Shown: positions 1-8,488, counted from the first letter of the stretch. The stretch is DNA of 10,320 nucleotides from Deltaproteobacteria bacterium (GCA_015233285.1 JADFYA010000103.1:1-10320), one strand, 5' to 3'. Program-made: numbers and translations. The notes: generated by a model not told the origin, from the letters alone.

Positions 1-400
1 TTCAAGGTAGTGATTGATCGCCCCCTGGATATCACCGCGGCCGGCCAGGGCCATGCCCAGGTTATACCGGGCCCCGGCGTATTCGGGATTGATCCGGGCC
101 GCCTCAGAAAACTGTTTGACTGCTCCGTCGAGATCACCGCGGCCAAGCAAAGCGGTGCCTAAGCTGTTGTGAGCTTCGGCAAAACCGGGTCTCAGGCGCA
201 ATGCCTCGCCGGCCTCCCTGGCCCCGCTGTCGGTATCTCCATATTTGACCAGGGCCAGGCCCAAAAAATAGTGGGCATCGGCATTATTCGGTTCAAGTTG
301 GATTGCTTGAGCAAAAAATCTGATGCTTTCTTCCGTATTCCGGGGATCCGCCAAAATGTCTTCCACGCCGCTTTGGGCCTCCACATAATCGGCCCTGGCC
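1..400. repeat. Near-identical tract shared by the tandem paralogs, copy A
   Basis: Bases 1-400 match 2611-3010 in the same orientation without gaps; I count 27 mismatches (about 93% identity). Bases 61-120 are identical to 2671-2730. The tract covers TPRs 5 to 8 of the left paralog. Identity falls quickly beyond about 400, and the copy continues past the left edge, so its true length is unknown. Confidence 0.9.
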
Positions 401-2220
401 CGCAAGACCTCAAAGAAATGCCCCAGGGCTTCAGCTATTCTGCCATTTTCCGCCAGGAGATGGCCCAGGTTATAGTTGGTATCGGGATTATCCGGTGTGA
501 TCCGAAGGGCGTCAAGGTAATGACGAATCGCTTCCGGGACGTGTCCCAGGTGCTCCTGAGCCAATCCCAGGCCCTGATGCGCCGCGACGCTATCCGGCTT
601 TAACTCCAAGGCCCGGGCATAGCACTGAGCGGCCTGGCCATAGCTACCCTGGTCGGCCAACGCCGCGCCCAACATGATTTGGGTATCGGGGTTGTCGGGA
701 TTATATCTGGCCGCCAGGTAGAATTGGTCAATCGCTTCGGGTATCTTACCCTGGTTGAATAGGGTTGTTCCAAGGTTGTGATGCCCCCCTTGACTCTGAG
801 GATTCTTGGCCACCACATCCGACCACAAAGTCAGGTTATCCTGCCAGATCCGATTGTGGATTATGGTGATGTATCCCAACGTGAACACAATGACGGCGGC
901 TGTGGCCACCCTGAGCCATAATCTGGGCCCGGTTCTCCAAAAAATCAAATAAGCCGTCAGCATCGCAAAACCGACCAGGGGCAAATAAAGCCGGTATAGA
1001 TAAATCATCTCCAACCTGGGCACCAGAGCTTCAATAGCCAGGTTAATCAAGAACCAGAGGATACAAAATGAAATTAATCGGTACCGTCTGGCCAGGCCCA
1101 CGGCCAGGCCGAACAGGCCGGTAAGGGACAAAAGTGAGCAGAGGGTGGTGCCGGGATCGACCAGGGAATGGGAAGTAGAGATGTAGTTTAGTAGATTGAG
1201 CCGGTCGGGATGAGGAAAGAGCAGCATGCTGATATAGAATATAATCACCCGGAACTGGGTCATGATCCGCTCCCATTGGGTAAAAGGGGGCGTGGGTCCG
1301 GCCAGGATGGGGTAATCGTGAGCGACTTTGCCGAAGGGGTGCCCCTCGGAAAATAAATAGGTCAGCAGCCCCAGCAGGGCCACCGAGAGAAACAGACAGA
1401 TCAAACCTCTCCACGACCAGGCCGGCTTCAGATTTTGAAAGAAATACCATTCATAGAGTAAAATAATCAAGGGCAAAGTCGCCGCGATCTCTTTGGATCC
1501 AAATGCCAGGATCCCGAAGAACAAACAAAAGGCAAAGATCAGCCGCCGCCGCCAGCGGGTCTCAGTCAGCCGGCTCTGGATGTAACACAGCAAGGAGCCA
1601 AGGTAAAACATCACGGCCAGGCTGGTCATTCTCTGGGTCATATAGGTCACCGCCTGGACCTGGACCGGATGAACAATGAATACGGCAGCGGCGAACAAAG
1701 ACATGATTGAGATAAGCGGCAGATCCGGCGCCGGGGTTTTTTGACCCGGCACTGCAGATAGGCGGGCCAGGGTCAAAAATGAAATGAAGTAGACCAACAT
1801 CCCGCACAAGAGATGGATGCTTAGACTGACCAGCCGGAAGGCCGTGACGTTATATCCCCAAAAGAAAAAATCGAGGGCGAAGCTAATGCAGGACACCGGC
1901 CGGTTTGGTGCCAGGCCGCGAAACCCGGCCTCGTAAATCCCCTTTAGAGTGAACTGGGTCATTCTAATATGGGGATTGTTGACGATGAGGTCATTATCAT
2001 CCAAGACAAAATGATGCTGTAATGTATTGGAATAGACGACAATGCAAATGAGACTGATGATTATCAGGTTCAAATAATGAAGCCGGACGTCAAAATGGTA
2101 ATCAAATTTCGAGTCATCCGGTTCGGATTCGTCTGGATATTCATTAAGGGCGACCTCCGGTTCTTCTCCGCTCGCGGTGGCCTCAGTCACAAGACCTGGG
2201 CCTGTCTCGTCCCGATCCAT
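1..2220 (-). CDS. Tandem paralog 2: GT-C/TMTC-like membrane protein with C-terminal TPR array (3' end off the left edge)
   Basis: The frame is open for 740 residues from the ATG at 2220 to base 1, with no stop, so the C-terminus lies outside the window. The start follows GGAG with a 6-nt spacer and lies 15 nt after the stop of the upstream paralog. Residues 1-45 are acidic and soluble. TM1 is near 48-64, followed by FVLDDNDLIV with an Asp pair at D74/D75, the position of the catalytic acidic motif in GT-C enzymes. Further family signatures are HPVQVQAVTY, TQRMTSLA and FGSKEIAATLPL. About 11 membrane segments end near residue 450. From about 478 there are seven full 34-residue TPRs and part of an eighth. 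The likely role, from family resemblance, is transfer of a sugar from a polyprenyl carrier to an acceptor on the outer face of the inner membrane, with TPRs binding protein. The acceptor is unknown and transferase activity is unproven. Confidence 0.88.
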   Translation of the reverse strand, partial: MDRDETGPGLVTEATASGEEPEVALNEYPDESEPDDSKFDYHFDVRLHYLNLIIISLICIVVYSNTLQHHFVLDDNDLIVNNPHIRMTQFTLKGIYEAGFRGLAPNRPVSCISFALDFFFWGYNVTAFRLVSLSIHLLCGMLVYFISFLTLARLSAVPGQKTPAPDLPLISIMSLFAAAVFIVHPVQVQAVTYMTQRMTSLAVMFYLGSLLCYIQSRLTETRWRRRLIFAFCLFFGILAFGSKEIAATLPLIILLYEWYFFQNLKPAWSWRGLICLFLSVALLGLLTYLFSEGHPFGKVAHDYPILAGPTPPFTQWERIMTQFRVIIFYISMLLFPHPDRLNLLNYISTSHSLVDPGTTLCSLLSLTGLFGLAVGLARRYRLISFCILWFLINLAIEALVPRLEMIYLYRLYLPLVGFAMLTAYLIFWRTGPRLWLRVATAAVIVFTLGYITIIHNRIWQDNLTLWSDVVAKNPQSQGGHHNLGTTLFNQGKIPEAIDQFYLAARYNPDNPDTQIMLGAALADQGSYGQAAQCYARALELKPDSVAAHQGLGLAQEHLGHVPEAIRHYLDALRITPDNPDTNYNLGHLLAENGRIAEALGHFFEVLRARADYVEAQSGVEDILADPRNTEESIRFFAQAIQLEPNNADAHYFLGLALVKYGDTDSGAREAGEALRLRPGFAEAHNSLGTALLGRGDLDGAVKQFSEAARINPEYAGARYNLGMALAGRGDIQGAINHYLE

Positions 2221-2235
2221 TTTAGACTCCGGCCT

Positions 2236-5022
2236 TTATGGTTTTTTGGTGGCTTCTTCCAGGCTGCGGCGGGCCTGGGTGAAATCTGGAACTATCTTGA
2301 TCGCCTCGGAAAAGCGTCGGATGGCCTGGTCAGTCCGGCCCTGGGCCATCAAAGCCCGGCCAAGGTTATAGAGGGCCTCGGGATAGTCGGGATTGATCCG
2401 AACAGCCTCGGAGAATTGTTTAGCCGCCTCCGGGACGTTTCCCAGGTCCATCATCGTCATCCCCAGGTTATTATGGGCTGTGGCATATTCGGGATTAAAC
2501 CGGACCGCCTCGGAGAAGCTTGCCGCAGCTTCCTTTATTTTTCCCTGGCCGGCCAGAATTGCGCCCAGGTTATTATGCGCATCGGCATTATTCGGTTTGA
2601 TCTTTATGGCTTCAAGGTAGTGATTGATCGCCCCCTGGATATCACCACGTCCGGCCATGGCCATGCCCAGGTTATACCGGGCCCCGGCGTATTCGGGATT
2701 GATCCGGGCCGCCTCAGAAAACTGTTTGACTGCTCCGTCAATATCACCGCGGCCAAGCAAAATAACGCCTAAGCTGTTATGAGCCTCGACAAAACCGGGT
2801 CTTAGGCGCAATGCCTGGTCGGCCTCCCTGGCTCCGCCGTCGGTATCTCCATATTTGGCCAGGGCCAGGCCCAAAAAATAGTGGGCATCGGCATTATTCG
2901 GTTCAAGCTGGATTGCTTGAGCAAAAAATTTGATGCTTTCTTCCGTATTCCGGGGATCCGCCAAAATGTCTTCTAATTTGCTTTGGGCCTCCACATAATC
3001 GGCCTTGGCCCGGACCGCCTCGAACAAATAACCCAGGGCTTCAGTCGTCCGACCTCTTTCAGCCAAGAGATGGCCCAGGTTGTAGTCGGCATAGGGGCTA
3101 TCCGGTCTGATCCGCAGAGCTTCCAAGTAGTTGTTCATGGCCTTAGCCGTCTGTCCCTGCTTCTCATAAATGGCCCCCAGTCCATTGTAGGCGCCGGCAT
3201 AGTCATTGTCCAACCGTGAGGCCTCCGAATAGTGCTTGATCGCTTCATCCGTCCTGTCCTGCTCGGCCAGCGCCTCGGCCAAATTGTAATGGGCGTCCGG
3301 GTTGGCTGGGTCATATTTCACGGCCTGGTCGAATAACCCAATGGATTCCTCCGTCTTTCCCTGGGAAAACATTATTTTTCCAAGATTCAAATAGGCCGTG
3401 GAATCATTCGGCTTGATCTGCAAAATCTGTAAATAATGTTCGCGAGCCCTGTTCAAATCGCCGCAACCCGCCAAAATCGTGCCCAGATTCTTGTGCGCGT
3501 CGACATAGTCGGGTTTAAGCTGCAAAGCTTGCCTGAGGTGGCTGATCGCCTCCTGGGTTCTATCCTGAGCACCAAGAGCCACTCCCAGGTTATTGTGAGC
3601 GCAGTGACTAAACGGATTTTTGGACGCGACATCACTCCATAGAACGACAACGTCTCTCCAAACCAGGTTGTCGGAGTAAGTGCTAAAGCCCAGGGCGACA
3701 ATAATCACCCCGGAAATAATCACTCCCACTCCCAGCATTCTTGAGGTTAGGCGGTAGATCAGGTACGGCAAATATACGGAAAGGGCAACCAGGGGCAGGT
3801 AAAGCCGGTATTGATAAATAAACTCCAGCTTAATGACCGAAGATTCAATAACTAAATTGATAAAATACCATAAAATACAAAATGACAACAACCGATGCCG
3901 CCGGGCCGCGGCCAGGGCCAGGCTAAGACATCCAAGGATAGCCAGGAGAGATAAGAAAGTGGTGATGGGATCGAACAAAGAATGAGACACGGTTATCGGA
4001 TGGAGGAGGTTGAGCCGTTGCGGGTGTGGATAAAAAAGCAGGCTGAGGTAGAAGATAGCCACCCGCCATTCCGTCATCACCCTTTCCCAAGCCGTAAATG
4101 CGGGAGTGGGAGAAGAAAGGATCGGGTAGCCCTGCGAAAACTTGTGGAATAATCGCCCCTCGGAAAAAATGACGGTCAATAGCACCAGTACAACCACCGG
4201 AATGATCAAATATTTCAAACTACGTTTGAGCCAACTGAAACTTAAGTCCTGAAAAAAATACCATTCATAAAGAAATACCACCAGCGGGAGGGTGGCCGCG
4301 ATCTCCTTAGAACCAAAGGCCAGGGCTCCGGAAATGAGACACCCCGCCCACCAGGTCCTCTTCCGCCACCTGTACAGAGATTTCCGGCCGGCTATATAGC
4401 AAAGCAATGACAACAGGTAGAGCATGGCGGCCAGACTGGTCATGCGCTGGGTGAGGTAAGTCACGGCCTGGACCTGGACGGGATGGGTGACGAATATTAG
4501 ACCCGCGGTCAATGACATCGCCAGACCAAGGAATCCAGACGGAAATGGCCGGGCCTGGTTGGGAATCTCCGTCATCTGCCTGAAAGTCATGAAAGAGACA
4601 AGATAGACCAGCATTCCAGCCAGCAGGTGGATGGCGATGTTGGTCAGGTGGTAACCGGTAACATGGTATTTTCCAAAGTAATAATTAAGAGCTAAGGTGA
4701 TGCCTTCCAACGGCCTATTAGGCACGGGAGTCCGGAAGGCGGCATCTAATAATTCTTTGAAGCCAAGCCGGGTCATTCGGATATGAGTGTTCAATTCGAT
4801 GATATAGTAATCATCAAAAACGAAAGGGTAGTGGATCGTCTGGGCATAAACCAATGCGCCGACGAAACATATGACCATGAGACATAGCAGGTGGTATCCG
4901 AGCCGAACCCCGTCCCCGGCCGGCAGACGCCCCTGGTCAGGACTATCTTGGTGATCGGCAGACGGCTCTACCGGTCCCACATCGGCGGTCAGCCCTTCGG
5001 TTTTCAAAAAATCGGAACCCAT
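2236..5022 (-). CDS. Tandem paralog 1: GT-C/TMTC-like membrane protein with 13 TPRs
   Basis: This 928-residue protein has an N-terminal soluble stretch (1-43), about 11 hydrophobic segments (roughly 44-465) and 13 contiguous 34-residue TPRs (474-915). Loop 1 carries YPFVFDDYYIIELN with the Asp pair D70/D71, then HPVQVQAVTYLTQRMTSLA and FGSKEIAATLPLVVFLYEW, all typical of TMTC-like GT-C proteins. In eukaryotic TMTC proteins the TPRs face the lumen; an odd TM count with the N-terminus inside would place these in the periplasm (inference). I chose the ATG at 5022 because GGAGAG sits 5 nt upstream. A longer in-frame form starts with TTG at 5088, overlapping the stop of the preceding gene by 3 nt (5085-5087), and would add 22 residues. 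TPR 7 (LEDILADPRNTEESI) lacks the usual Gly and is a degenerate unit kept in both paralogs. The function is probably protein or surface glycosylation; the gene could instead be an inactive scaffold. Confidence 0.9.
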   Translation of the reverse strand: MGSDFLKTEGLTADVGPVEPSADHQDSPDQGRLPAGDGVRLGYHLLCLMVICFVGALVYAQTIHYPFVFDDYYIIELNTHIRMTRLGFKELLDAAFRTPVPNRPLEGITLALNYYFGKYHVTGYHLTNIAIHLLAGMLVYLVSFMTFRQMTEIPNQARPFPSGFLGLAMSLTAGLIFVTHPVQVQAVTYLTQRMTSLAAMLYLLSLLCYIAGRKSLYRWRKRTWWAGCLISGALAFGSKEIAATLPLVVFLYEWYFFQDLSFSWLKRSLKYLIIPVVVLVLLTVIFSEGRLFHKFSQGYPILSSPTPAFTAWERVMTEWRVAIFYLSLLFYPHPQRLNLLHPITVSHSLFDPITTFLSLLAILGCLSLALAAARRHRLLSFCILWYFINLVIESSVIKLEFIYQYRLYLPLVALSVYLPYLIYRLTSRMLGVGVIISGVIIVALGFSTYSDNLVWRDVVVLWSDVASKNPFSHCAHNNLGVALGAQDRTQEAISHLRQALQLKPDYVDAHKNLGTILAGCGDLNRAREHYLQILQIKPNDSTAYLNLGKIMFSQGKTEESIGLFDQAVKYDPANPDAHYNLAEALAEQDRTDEAIKHYSEASRLDNDYAGAYNGLGAIYEKQGQTAKAMNNYLEALRIRPDSPYADYNLGHLLAERGRTTEALGYLFEAVRAKADYVEAQSKLEDILADPRNTEESIKFFAQAIQLEPNNADAHYFLGLALAKYGDTDGGAREADQALRLRPGFVEAHNSLGVILLGRGDIDGAVKQFSEAARINPEYAGARYNLGMAMAGRGDIQGAINHYLEAIKIKPNNADAHNNLGAILAGQGKIKEAAASFSEAVRFNPEYATAHNNLGMTMMDLGNVPEAAKQFSEAVRINPDYPEALYNLGRALMAQGRTDQAIRRFSEAIKIVPDFTQARRSLEEATKKP
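2611..3010. repeat. Near-identical tract shared by the tandem paralogs, copy B
   Basis: This is the partner of 1-400, separated from it by exactly 2610 bp. It lies in TPRs 7 to 10 of the upstream paralog. Beyond about 3010 the two genes are still homologous but with frequent mismatches at all codon positions, so the tract is more similar than its flanks. Confidence 0.9.
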
Positions 5023-5025
5023 GTG

Positions 5026-5031
5026 CTCTCC
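5026..5031 (-). promoter_or_regulatory. Ribosome binding site supporting the ATG start at 5022
   Basis: On the minus strand GGAGAG lies just before the ATG at 5022, with 5 nt between GGAG and the ATG. The alternative TTG at 5088 has only a weak GAGAAG about 9 nt upstream. This site therefore favours the 928-residue form of the TPR protein. Confidence 0.65.
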
Positions 5032-5084
5032 GATCTCGGTCCGGGACAAAAGGTTCAAGTCATGATAGCCGGGTGACGTACCCG

Positions 5085-6110
5085 TCAACCGAATTTTCTT
5101 CTCAGTTTGTCTAGGTAATCGGGTTCCAAATCATCTATGTACTCGATTATGGATTCTGATTGGTTATCATCCAGGTAACCTTTTTCGGATAAGAACCGGT
5201 AAAACAGCTTCAAAGCCGGCGGGATATTGACATATTGTTCGGGTTTGATCGTTACCTCACGTAAGACGAAACCAAACAGAAATTCCTCCAATAGAGCCGG
5301 AGACACAGATTTGAAGACAACCTCTTCGGGATGTTCTTCCTGGTATATAAAATATAGGAACAATACCGCGTAAGAAGAAAATTCGTCATAAAACTCGGGG
5401 AGTCCGGTTTCTTCAACCCAAATAGAAAAAAGACCGATACATTCCGTGGCCATGTCCACGAAGTAAGAATCCTGGTCATCATACTCGGCCTGGTCATAAA
5501 CGTACTGGTCAATCTGGTTTATCATCGACACCAGGTGGGCATCCGGTTCCGCCTGGGCGGCCGGGCTGTTCAGGGTATTTATTTTTGAATAGTCAAACTC
5601 AGCTATAAAAATAGGGCCTTCTTTTCTTAGAAACAAAATTGAGCCGAATTCGGGTTGGATATCCGAAGGGAACAGGTATTCCTTTCGATCGAGCATCATG
5701 TGGAGCAATTCAGTTGCCTGGTCATGATCAAGCTTCAACTGCTTCTTGATAATCTTTATGATAGGCCCTGCGTCTGCAACAGCATCTAACTCATTATCCG
5801 GGTCTTGGATGAGGATGGAATACGTCCAGATGGCCGACACAACCTCTAAGAGTTTATTGATCCCCTTCCGGTCGTTCGGGTCGATCAGGTCCATGATCGG
5901 TTTACCGAACTCCCCGATGGCAACAGTCAGACCCACTTCCCGAAAACCTTCGGGTGGTTCAAGGTCGTCCATCATCGGCTGGTCCACCAAATCCATAAAG
6001 GCATCGAATTCCGGACCGGAAGGGGCCCAGCGCCGTCCCTGGGTATTCGAGGTCGGTTTCTTGACCGGCTTCTTTTTCTTGCCGGCAGCCTTTTTCTTCT
6101 TTTTGGACAT
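5085..6110 (-). CDS. Unrecognised soluble protein with polylysine N-terminus and acidic helical body
   Basis: I do not recognise this 341-residue protein with confidence. Residues 1-27 are extremely basic (K3-7, K11-14, K17-18, then RR), followed by a strongly acidic, apparently mostly helical body with no membrane segment or signal peptide. Acidic clusters include EYDDQDSYFVDMATE in the middle and EYIDDLEPDYLDKL near the end. The C-terminal part (FLFGFVLREVTI, then PPALKLFYRFLSEKGYL) faintly recalls a helical module seen in some SEC-C-type proteins, but no SEC-C cysteine motif is present, so I give that little weight. The start is the ATG at 6110, supported by GGAG with a 7-nt spacer; the frame is open further upstream only because it runs over the kinase 3' end. 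The stop overlaps a TTG that could start the next gene, and the gene sits between a sensor kinase and two membrane proteins, suggesting co-transcription. A lysine tail could bind nucleic acid, ribosomes or membrane phospholipid (inference). Confidence 0.85.
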   Translation of the reverse strand: MSKKKKKAAGKKKKPVKKPTSNTQGRRWAPSGPEFDAFMDLVDQPMMDDLEPPEGFREVGLTVAIGEFGKPIMDLIDPNDRKGINKLLEVVSAIWTYSILIQDPDNELDAVADAGPIIKIIKKQLKLDHDQATELLHMMLDRKEYLFPSDIQPEFGSILFLRKEGPIFIAEFDYSKINTLNSPAAQAEPDAHLVSMINQIDQYVYDQAEYDDQDSYFVDMATECIGLFSIWVEETGLPEFYDEFSSYAVLFLYFIYQEEHPEEVVFKSVSPALLEEFLFGFVLREVTIKPEQYVNIPPALKLFYRFLSEKGYLDDNQSESIIEYIDDLEPDYLDKLRRKFG

Positions 6111-6180
6111 TATTTGGCTCCAGGAATGATCAATCCAATCCGGTATAAGGTCGAATTGCGAGCAACCAGCAACAGGGACC

Positions 6181-8430
6181 TTAAACCAAAGAGATAGAAT
6201 TTTGGTCCCGGTCGTTTTTTCCGGCTTCCTCAGCCGCCGCATAGGCCGGCAAGTAAACTTTGAATGTGGTGCCTTGGCCCAGCCGGCTGTCGACCTCGAT
6301 CCACCCCCCATGTTGCCTGACCACCCCATAACCAAACGACAAGCCCAACCCTATCCCCCCAAACCCTTTGCTGGTATAGAACGGCTCGAAGATATGGGGC
6401 ATGATCTCAGGATCAATGCCTGCTCCGGTGTCGGCCACCGAGACGGTGACAAATTTTCGCGCTCGCGCTTCCCCCACTCCGCCACATAGGCTCTCGTTAA
6501 TAGCCGTATTTTCGGTACTAATGGTCAGAGTGCCGACCCCCTTCTTAGCCAGGGCGTCAATCGAGTTCAAGGCCAGATTCATAATACTCTGTCTGATTAA
6601 ACTCGGGTCGGCAAACACCGGATCGAGCCCTTCTCCAGGTAAAATAACCAGGTTTATGGCATTGTCCACTTTCGTCATCAAGTCCCGGCCTACTTCCGAA
6701 ATAGTTTCATTTAAATTAACCGGTTCCGGTTTGAGTTTCTGTTCCAGGCTGAAAGCCAACAATCCATCGATCTTTTGGACGGATTCATCAACACTTTGTT
6801 TGATTTCCCTGGCGCTTTCCAGTATCTCCTCATTATCGGTGAGCATGGTCAGGTAATCGCTATTACCCAGGATTGAAGTGAGCTTGTTCTTCAGTTCATG
6901 GGCCACCCCTCCAACCAGGATCCTGATGGCTTCCATTTTCTCGATCTGGAATAATTGCGCCTCAATCCGCTTTTGGACGGTGATGTCTCGCAGGGCGACG
7001 ATACTCCCGGCCGGTTTCCCGTTTTTGTCCGTAAGGGTGGCGCCGCTTATCCCCACCGCGATGACTTTCCCGGATTTGGTCAACCGCGTGCTCTCAATAC
7101 CTGAAAAACTCTCACCAGCCATGACCTTACCTTCTATTATCGAGGTCTTGGGGCGTTCCTCCAGGGGAACAAAGAAGTCTATCCGCCCCCCCTCAACCTC
7201 CTCCAACGCCCAGCCAAACACGCGGGTAAAGGCAGGATTCAAATAAACCACTTTGCCCTCAATGTCAAAGATCACCACTGGATCCGGATTAGCTTCCACC
7301 GTCTGGTATTGCATTTCGCTTTTGCGCAGTGCTTCCTCCACCTGCCGGCGCTCGGTGACGTCTCGGGCAATCCCCCGAAATCCTTTCGCCTGACCCGTCG
7401 GGCCCCGGACTAAGGAAACAGAACTCTCGATGTGATGCCGCGAACCATCTTTGTTAATGGCCTCCCAATGCACGGCTTTGGCCGGCGTCTCAGCGGCCAG
7501 AACCTGCTGATAAATTTTCTTAAGCCTGGCCGCATTTTCCTTGTCACAAAATTCTTTATTATTCTTACCCAATAACTCCATTTTATCATAGCCCAGGATC
7601 CGGCACAGCGCCTCATTGAAAAAGGTTAGATTCCCGTCCAGATCCACCTCGTAATAGCTGTCTTCAATATTTTCTAAAATAGTCCGGTATTTTTCCTCGC
7701 TTTCCCGCAGAGCTGCCTCGGCTTTTTGGCGCCGGACGATATCTAATTGGAGTTGCCTATTTTTCTTAACTAAATCGCCAGTACGAATCCTGACCAGGTC
7801 TTCCAACAGATCCCGATACTTCTTAAGTTCAACTTCGGATCTTTTGCGTTCCGTAATATCCCGATGAATTATGAAACTGGCCAGAGTGTTGCCGGCACGG
7901 TCGCAAACAACGGCCGAGGTAATATAAACGTCTAATAACCGGCCGTCTTTGGTCAGTCGTTTGGTCTCAAAAGAGACATCTTCGCCGCGGCGGTTGGCGG
8001 CCACTGATTCTCCGGTTATCTCCAGTTCGTCGGGCGGGACAAAATCTATCCGGCGGCCGGCCAGCTCATCCCGCGTCCAGCCGTATTTATCGACAAAAGA
8101 GTTGTTGGCATAGATCACCCGACCCTGCGGATCATAGACAACGACCGGGTCGGGAATAGCCCCCAAGAGCAATCGGCAGCGGTCGTCATCGTTTTTTAGA
8201 TCTTCCTCAAGACTTCTGAACTGTGTCACGTTGGGCCGGCTCCGCTGGCCGTACCGCCGTTTGTCTGTCTTGTTCTCCAAATCGGGCGGCTTTTGCGATG
8301 GCCACCGGCTATGTTGCAGGTTCAATCCCAGTGAAGGTTTGGTTACATGGTTCTCAAGCCGCGTTACCAGCCGTCGCAGCTCCTGCACCTCCGTCATGAG
8401 TTGTTCTTTGCTTTTCTCTTTATCTTCCAT
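6181..8430 (-). CDS. Soluble three-PAS sensor histidine kinase (orphan in this window)
   Basis: This 749-residue protein has no membrane segment, so it is probably cytoplasmic. The order is: N-terminal coiled coil (1-28), Pro/Arg-rich linker, PAS1 (about 82-195, ending RDITERKR), coiled-coil linker (196-245), PAS2 (246-362, ending ARDVTERR), PAS3 (370-488, ending RDITVQKR), dimerisation/phosphoacceptor helix with His511 in AHELKNKLTSILGN, and an HATPase_c domain. The ATPase domain shows the N box (MNLALNSIDAL, 617-627), the G1 box (VADTGAGI, 665-672), the F box (FEPFYTSK) and the G2 box (GGIGLGLSFG). It phosphorylates its own His and passes phosphate to a response regulator; none is encoded here. 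The signal is unknown and no cofactor-binding residue is obvious in the PAS domains. The ATG at 8430 is preferred because MEDKEKSKEQL is a usual opening for such kinases. A GTG at 8439 is possible, and an in-frame TGA at 8446-8448 bars any longer form. Neither start has a strong ribosome binding site. Confidence 0.94.
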   Translation of the reverse strand: MEDKEKSKEQLMTEVQELRRLVTRLENHVTKPSLGLNLQHSRWPSQKPPDLENKTDKRRYGQRSRPNVTQFRSLEEDLKNDDDRCRLLLGAIPDPVVVYDPQGRVIYANNSFVDKYGWTRDELAGRRIDFVPPDELEITGESVAANRRGEDVSFETKRLTKDGRLLDVYITSAVVCDRAGNTLASFIIHRDITERKRSEVELKKYRDLLEDLVRIRTGDLVKKNRQLQLDIVRRQKAEAALRESEEKYRTILENIEDSYYEVDLDGNLTFFNEALCRILGYDKMELLGKNNKEFCDKENAARLKKIYQQVLAAETPAKAVHWEAINKDGSRHHIESSVSLVRGPTGQAKGFRGIARDVTERRQVEEALRKSEMQYQTVEANPDPVVIFDIEGKVVYLNPAFTRVFGWALEEVEGGRIDFFVPLEERPKTSIIEGKVMAGESFSGIESTRLTKSGKVIAVGISGATLTDKNGKPAGSIVALRDITVQKRIEAQLFQIEKMEAIRILVGGVAHELKNKLTSILGNSDYLTMLTDNEEILESAREIKQSVDESVQKIDGLLAFSLEQKLKPEPVNLNETISEVGRDLMTKVDNAINLVILPGEGLDPVFADPSLIRQSIMNLALNSIDALAKKGVGTLTISTENTAINESLCGGVGEARARKFVTVSVADTGAGIDPEIMPHIFEPFYTSKGFGGIGLGLSFGYGVVRQHGGWIEVDSRLGQGTTFKVYLPAYAAAEEAGKNDRDQNSISLV

Positions 8431-8488
8431 TTCCCACACGCCAGGTCACATAAGTTAAACAGTTGCGACGAAACTCACCTTCCGGCGT

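Noticed and set aside
192..1807. Several short minus-strand frames inside the left paralog that might suggest a broken gene
   Set aside because: Reading the main frame from the ATG at 2220 down to base 1 gives an uninterrupted 740-residue protein matching the upstream paralog throughout. The short frames are out-of-frame shadows, and the gene only lacks its stop because the window ends.
2077..2772. Long plus-strand open frame opposite the TPR genes
   Set aside because: It is antisense to well-supported TPR coding sequence, spans the junction of two genes and resembles no protein family; such frames are common opposite GC-rich TPR repeats.
2236..3640. Tandem DNA repeats with about 102-bp period as a satellite or CRISPR-like array
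   Set aside because: The period equals 34 codons and the units are TPR-coding with diverged sequence, so the repeats are explained by the protein.
6130..6175. Possible internal minus-strand promoter between the kinase and the polylysine gene
   Set aside because: TTGCTG and TATACC are present but the spacing is 19 bp and both boxes are weak; the 70-nt gap is compatible with simple read-through.
6111..6335. N-terminal extension of the polylysine protein to a start at 6335
   Set aside because: The extension overlaps the 3' end of the kinase by about 155 bp, reads as an unrelated composition, and the ATG at 6110 has a good ribosome binding site.
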